From Streptomyces sp. NBC_01237 (GTDB taxonomy: Bacteria; Actinomycetota; Actinomycetes; Streptomycetales; Streptomycetaceae), in contig NZ_CP108508.1 in assembly GCF_035917275.1 (NCBI RefSeq), positions 7,254,001-7,318,000 on the forward strand: a stretch of 64,000 nt of DNA, in the 5' to 3' direction. The translations under genes and the position numbers were made by a program. A model generated the notes under the pieces. It ran no database searches and was not told the DNA's origin. It saw nothing but the letters and a program-made list of their open reading frames with translations. Positions 60,137-64,000 of this stretch are shown piece by piece. Every line of letters begins with the position of its first letter. The stretch's first letter is position 1.

Positions 60137-61921
60137 ATGCCTCGTATGACCGCTGCCCGAGCGGCAGTTGAGATCCTCAAGCGCGAAGGCGTCAGCAACG
60201 CGTTCGGTGTGCCGGGTGCGGCGATCAACCCGTTCTACGCGGCACTCAAGGCGTCCGGCGGCGTCCACCACACCCTGGCCCGCCACGTCGAGGGCGCCTC
60301 CCACATGGCGGAGGGGTACACCCGCGCCGGGGCGGGGAACATCGGCGTCTGCATCGGTACGTCGGGCCCGGCGGGCACCGACATGATCACCGGCCTGTAC
60401 TCCGCCATCGCCGACTCCATCCCGATCCTCTGCATCACCGGCCAGGCCCCGACCGCGGTCCTGCACAAGGAGGACTTCCAGGCCGTCGACATCGCGTCGA
60501 TCGCCAAGCCGGTCACCAAGGCCGCCACCACGGTGCTGGAGGCCGCGCAGGTCCCCGGCGTCTTCCAGCAGGCCTTCCACCTGATGCGCACGGGCCGTCC
60601 CGGTCCGGTCCTCATCGATCTGCCGATCGACGTGCAGCTCACCGAGATCGAGTTCGACCCCGAGCTGTACGAGCCGCTGCCGGTGCACAAGCCCGCCGCG
60701 ACCCGCCGGCAGATCGAGCGGGCCATCGAGATGCTGAACGCCTCCGAGCGCCCGCTGCTCGTCGCGGGCGGCGGCATCATCAACGCCGACGCCTCCGCGC
60801 TCCTGGTGGAGTTCGCCGAGCTGACCGGCGTCCCGGTCGTCCCGACCCTGATGGGCTGGGGCATCCTCCCCGACGACCACGAGCTGAACGCCGGCATGGT
60901 CGGCCTCCAGACCTCGCACCGCTACGGCAACGCGAACTTCCTGGAGTCCGACTTCGTCCTCGGCATCGGCAACCGCTGGGCGAACCGTCACACCGGCAAG
61001 CTGGACGTCTACACGCGGGGCCGTACGTTCGTCCACGTCGACATCGAGCCCACCCAGCTCGGCAAGATCTTCGCCCCCGACCTCGGCATCGCCTCCGACG
61101 CCAGGGCCGCGCTGGAACTCTTCGTCGAGGTGGCACGCGAACTGAAGGCCGCTGGCACGCTCAAGGACCGTTCGGCCTGGGCCGCCTCCACCCAGGAGCG
61201 CAGGGCCACGCTGCAGCGCCGGACCCACTTCGACAACGTGCCGCTCAAGCCGCAGCGCGTGTACGAGGAGATGAACCGGGCCTTCGGTCCCGAGACCCGC
61301 TACGTCACCACCATCGGGCTCTCCCAGATCGCCGGCGCCCAGATGCTGCACGTCTTCAAGCCGCGCCACTGGATCAACTGCGGCCAGGCCGGTCCGCTCG
61401 GCTGGACCATCCCGGCCGCGCTGGGCGTCGCCACCGCGGACCCGGACGGCACCGTGGTCGCGCTCTCGGGCGACTACGACTTCCAGTTCATGCTGGAGGA
61501 GCTGGCCGTCGGCGCGCAGCACCGCATCCCGTACGTCCACGTCCTGGTGAACAACTCCTACCTGGGCCTCATCCGCCAGGCCCAGCGCAACTTCGACATC
61601 GACTTCCAGGTCAACCTGGAGTTCGAGAACCTCAACTCGCCGGAGCTCGGCGTCTACGGCGTCGACCACGTCAAGGTCGTCGAGGGCCTCGGCTGCAAGG
61701 CGATCCGGGTCACCGAGCCGGACCAGCTGCTGCCCGCCTTCGAGGAGGCGAAGAAGCTGGCCGCGGAGTTCCGGGTGCCGGTGGTCGTCGAGGCGATCCT
61801 GGAGCGGGTCACGAACATCGCGATGAGCGGTACGGACATCGCGTCGGTCAACGAGTTCGAGGACATCGCGACGGAGCCGGGCCACGCACCCACCGCGATC
61901 CGCCCGCTGACGGTGTCCTGA
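60137..61921 (+). CDS. gcl: glyoxylate carboligase (tartronate-semialdehyde synthase)
   Basis: This 594-residue ThDP enzyme condenses two glyoxylates to tartronate semialdehyde and CO2. It carries Val51 ([11 protein letters not shown]) where all other ThDP enzymes have a Glu; this is diagnostic for Gcl. Further motifs are the FAD-site [11 protein letters not shown] region and the ThDP motif [39 protein letters not shown] precedes ATG 60137. It serves glyoxylate from allantoin or glycolate. The gene is followed by a terminator and a repeat array, and the hyi and glxR genes usually linked to gcl are not seen within the window. Confidence 0.96.
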   Translation: MPRMTAARAAVEILKREGVSNAFGVPGAAINPFYAALKASGGVHHTLARHVEGASHMAEGYTRAGAGNIGVCIGTSGPAGTDMITGLYSAIADSIPILCITGQAPTAVLHKEDFQAVDIASIAKPVTKAATTVLEAAQVPGVFQQAFHLMRTGRPGPVLIDLPIDVQLTEIEFDPELYEPLPVHKPAATRRQIERAIEMLNASERPLLVAGGGIINADASALLVEFAELTGVPVVPTLMGWGILPDDHELNAGMVGLQTSHRYGNANFLESDFVLGIGNRWANRHTGKLDVYTRGRTFVHVDIEPTQLGKIFAPDLGIASDARAALELFVEVARELKAAGTLKDRSAWAASTQERRATLQRRTHFDNVPLKPQRVYEEMNRAFGPETRYVTTIGLSQIAGAQMLHVFKPRHWINCGQAGPLGWTIPAALGVATADPDGTVVALSGDYDFQFMLEELAVGAQHRIPYVHVLVNNSYLGLIRQAQRNFDIDFQVNLEFENLNSPELGVYGVDHVKVVEGLGCKAIRVTEPDQLLPAFEEAKKLAAEFRVPVVVEAILERVTNIAMSGTDIASVNEFEDIATEPGHAPTAIRPLTVS

Positions 61922-61935
61922 CCACACCGGAACGA

Positions 61936-61975
61936 GCAGGGCCCCTCCCCCCGAAGCCCAGGGGAGGGGCCCTGC
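61936..61975 (+). terminator. 15-bp stem terminator of gcl
   Basis: GCAGGGCCCCTCCCC (61936-61950) pairs perfectly with GGGGAGGGGCCCTGC (61961-61975) across a 10-base loop, 15 bases after the gcl stop. Confidence 0.88.
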
Positions 61976-62020
61976 CCATGCCCGGCCGCCCAAGGACGCA
62001 GAGCCCACCCCGCCCCTCCC

Positions 62021-62390
62021 AGCCGGTCCGGCGTTTGAGGACGCAACCCTGAGCCCCGGTTCGGGAGGCGCCCACCCCAGCCGGTCCGGCGCTTGAGGAC
62101 GGAACCCTGAACCCCGGTTCGGGAGGCGCCCACCCCAGCCGGTCCGGCGTTTGAGGACGGAACCCCGAGCCCCGGCACGGGAGGCGCTCATGGCAGCCGG
62201 TCCGGCGCTTGAGGACGGAACCCCGAGCCCTGGCACGGGAGGCGCCCACCCCAGCCGGTCCGGCGTTTGAGGACGGAACCCCGAGCCCCGGCACGGGAGG
62301 CGCTCATGGCAGCCGGTCCGGCGCTTGAGGACGGAACCCCGAGCCCCGGTCCGGGAGGCGCCCACCCCAGCCCGTCCGGCGCTTGAGGAC
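62021..62390. repeat. tandem array of seven 58-bp units with dimer-level higher-order structure
   Basis: Units begin AGCCGGTCCGGCG at 62021, 62079, 62137, 62195, 62253, 62311 and (truncated, AGCCCGTCC) 62369, exactly 58 bases apart. Each core contains the imperfect palindrome GCCGG-T-CCGGC and the TTGAGGAC motif common in Streptomyces intergenic repeats. Position 14 alternates T/C, and unit tails alternate between CCCACCCC and CTCATGGC, with units 3 and 5 identical. The array therefore grew by duplicating a 116-bp dimer. Confidence 0.95.
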
Positions 62391-62399
62391 ACAAAGAAA

Positions 62400-62436
62400 G
62401 GGCACGGAGCACGGGACGTACCCGTACTCCGTGCCC
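62400..62436 (-). terminator. intrinsic terminator of the catalase gene
   Basis: GGGCACGGAG (62400-62409) pairs with CTCCGTGCCC (62427-62436), with an inner ACGGG/CCCGT stem. On the minus strand it is followed by CTTTCTTTGTGT, a U-rich tail. Confidence 0.8.
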
Positions 62437-62632
62437 TCGACAGCACAGGCCCCGACAGGGACCGCGGCGCCGGCGATCGGCCCGGAACCCCGCCTCCTTC
62501 AGGTCAGAAGGCGGACCCCGCACCCGTCACCACCGCACTGGCATCGCTCGGCGACCGCGGCCTCGTCCTGCCCGCGCCGTGCGGACCCCTCATCCGGGTG
62601 CGCGGCGCGGGCAGGGTTCATGGGGGAGAGGC

Positions 62633-64000
62633 TCAGTCCTCGCGCAGGGCGCGGACGGCCTCCTCCACACGCTTGCCGTAGTCGGCGTCGGCGGCGTGGA
62701 AGTGGGCGAGGTTCTTCTCGATCACATCGTCACGGGTGACCTGCGAGAGACCCCCGGCGATGTTGGCGACCAGCCGGCCCTTCTCGTCCTCGGACATCAG
62801 CCGGAACAGCTCGCCCGCCTGGAAGAAGTCGTCGTCCTTGGTGTGGGCGGGCGCCTCGTGCGTGCCGGTCCAGCCCTGGACGGCGAGCGGGGCGGCGAGT
62901 GCCGCGCCGGTCTGCGCCGGACCGTCGTACGAGTTGGGCTCGTAGTTCTTGTCGTGGCGCGAGCCGTTGCGGGTGGCCATCAGACCGTCGCGGCCGTAGT
63001 TGTCCGCGGTGGCCGTCCGGGGCGCGTTGACCGGGAGGTGGGTGTGGTTGACGCCCAGCCGGTAGCGGTGCGCGTCCGCGTAGGCGAACAGCCGGCCCTG
63101 GAGCATCTTGTCCGGGGAGGGACCGATGCCGGGCACGAAGTTGTTCGGGGAGAACGCGGCCTGCTCGACCTCGGCGAAGACGTTGTCCGGGTTGCGGTCC
63201 AGCACGAGCCGGCCGACCCGCTGGAGCGGGTAGTCGCTGTGCGGCCACACCTTGGTGAGGTCGAACGGGTTGAAGCGGTAGTCCGTGGCTTCCGCGGCCG
63301 GCATGACCTGCACATGCAGCGTCCAGGACGGGTTGACGCCGCGCTCGATGGCCTGGAGCAGGTCAGTCTGGTGCGAGTTGGCGTCCTTGCCGACGAGTTC
63401 CGCGGCCTGGTCGGCGGCGAGGGAACGCACGCCCTGGTTGGTCTTGAAGTGGTACTTGACGAAGAAGGCCTCGCCCTGGGCGTTGGTCCACTGGTAGGTG
63501 TGCGAGCCGTAGCCGTTCATATGACGGTACGAGGCGGGGATGCCGCGGTCGCCCATCAGCCAGGTGACCTGGTGCGTGGCCTCGGGGGCGTGCGCCCAGA
63601 AGTCCCAGACGTTGTCCGGTTCCTGCTTGCCCGTGAACGGGTCGCGCTTCTGCGAGTGGATGAAGTCGGGGAACTTGATCGGGTCCTTGATGAAGAACAC
63701 CGGGGTGTTGTTGCCGACCAGGTCGTAGTTGCCCTCGTCCGTATAGAACTTGAGGGCGAAGCCGCGCGGGTCGCGGACGGCGTCGGCGCCGCCCAGCGAG
63801 TCGGCCACCGTGGAGAAACGTATGAACGTCTCGGTGCGGCGGCCCACTTCGGAGAGGAAGTCGGCGCGGGTGAAGCCGGTGACATCGTCGGTCACCTCGA
63901 AGTAGCCGTAGGCGCCGGAGCCGCGGGCGTGCACCACGCGCTCCGGGATGCGCTCACGGTTGAAGCGGGCGAGCTTCTCAAGGAGGTGCTGGTCCTGGAG
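62633..64000 (-). CDS. heme catalase (5' end outside the window)
   Basis: The C-terminal 456 residues of a clade-3-type small-subunit catalase are present. The window edge reads [26 protein letters not shown] with the catalytic His region, then [32 protein letters not shown] with the catalytic Asn, and proximal heme ligand Tyr in [14 protein letters not shown]. The protein disproportionates hydrogen peroxide to water and oxygen. It ends in a short C-terminus without a large flavodoxin-like domain. The gene continues beyond base 64000. Confidence 0.95.
   Translation of the reverse strand, partial: LQDQHLLEKLARFNRERIPERVVHARGSGAYGYFEVTDDVTGFTRADFLSEVGRRTETFIRFSTVADSLGGADAVRDPRGFALKFYTDEGNYDLVGNNTPVFFIKDPIKFPDFIHSQKRDPFTGKQEPDNVWDFWAHAPEATHQVTWLMGDRGIPASYRHMNGYGSHTYQWTNAQGEAFFVKYHFKTNQGVRSLAADQAAELVGKDANSHQTDLLQAIERGVNPSWTLHVQVMPAAEATDYRFNPFDLTKVWPHSDYPLQRVGRLVLDRNPDNVFAEVEQAAFSPNNFVPGIGPSPDKMLQGRLFAYADAHRYRLGVNHTHLPVNAPRTATADNYGRDGLMATRNGSRHDKNYEPNSYDGPAQTGAALAAPLAVQGWTGTHEAPAHTKDDDFFQAGELFRLMSEDEKGRLVANIAGGLSQVTRDDVIEKNLAHFHAADADYGKRVEEAVRALRED

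Larger units (their letters stand above)
61922..62632. other. 711-base intergenic region with repeats and terminators
   Basis: The gap between gcl and the catalase gene holds the gcl terminator (61936-61975), a 58-bp tandem array (62021-62390) and the catalase terminator (62400-62436). The remaining GC-rich stretch (62440-62632) shows no gene or structure I could support. Long open frames here exist only because the repeat lacks stop codons. Confidence 0.8.

Noticed and set aside
62021..62390. Possible CRISPR array
   Set aside because: The unit is 58 bases of near-identical sequence with no variable spacers, and no cas genes are near. It is a tandem repeat.
60134..62446. 770-codon minus-strand open frame opposite gcl and through the repeat array
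   Set aside because: It is opposite a canonical Gcl and runs through the 58-bp array, which happens to lack stops; the repeats give spurious protein repeats such as GVPSSNAGPAG.

Overview
The window is a chromosomal segment of a Streptomyces-type actinomycete. GC content and third-position GC are very high, starts are a mix of ATG, GTG and TTG, many genes overlap by 4 bases (ATGA or GTGA), and there are numerous secreted hydrolases with Tat/Sec-like leaders. Only one rare TTA leucine codon was noticed, and many intergenic perfect hairpins lack U-tracts. No tRNA, rRNA, CRISPR array, transposase or integrase was found. I read about 54 genes.

Layout. (1) 1-10 kb: a frameshifted 3' end of a proline racemase/hydroxyproline epimerase gene, a FadR-type GntR regulator, a VOC protein, a large M9 collagenase, a secreted RNase Sa-type ribonuclease, an anti-sigma-type ATPase, a DUF2637 membrane protein, an FhuF-like iron reductase behind an IdeR/DmdR iron box, a second FadR-type regulator and a TPR protein. 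(2) 10.3-28.1 kb: a nitrogen-scavenging block. A PucR regulator is divergent from a three-subunit xanthine dehydrogenase, an AzgA-like purine permease and XdhC. Then come a large secreted subtilase and a complete ureABCFGD cluster with tight translational coupling. (3) 28.2-30.5 kb: a hypothetical protein, an MFS exporter and a tiny Cys/His protein. (4) 30.7-39.6 kb: a minus-strand operon reading MFS transporter, FGGY kinase, GlpD, AGPS-like FAD oxidase, GlpP antiterminator, ABM-domain protein and zinc alcohol dehydrogenase. It has a recognisable promoter and an attenuator-like leader.

(5) 39.7-49.9 kb: a peptidoglycan amidase, a nitroreductase, an F420-type (Ddn-like) reductase, an ACP/ketosynthase pair, an ExeM/NucH-type secreted nuclease with a (Gly-His)8 tail, an SRPBCC protein, a HTH/DUF4180 pair and a secreted GH5 cellulase. 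(6) 50-59.9 kb: a DHA2-type drug exporter translationally coupled to a CPWA-type thiol transferase, an AlkZ-like DNA glycosylase candidate, a GAF-LuxR regulator divergent from two coupled acyl-CoA ligases, a TTA-containing small gene, a GNAT enzyme and a zinc-ribbon/Mrr-like protein. (7) 60-64 kb: glyoxylate carboligase (gcl) with a clear promoter and IclR-type operator, a seven-copy 58-bp tandem repeat, and a catalase running off the window end.

Functionally, the purine permease, xanthine dehydrogenase, urease and Gcl fit salvage of purine nitrogen (purine to urate to allantoin to urea and glyoxylate), although uricase and allantoin enzymes are not in the window. The most interesting candidate system is the glycerol-like operon at 30.7-39.6 kb. 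It encodes its own glycerol-3-phosphate-responsive antiterminator and carries a terminator-like hairpin with a U-rich tail in its leader. Its kinase has lost a residue that glycerol kinases use to hold glycerol.
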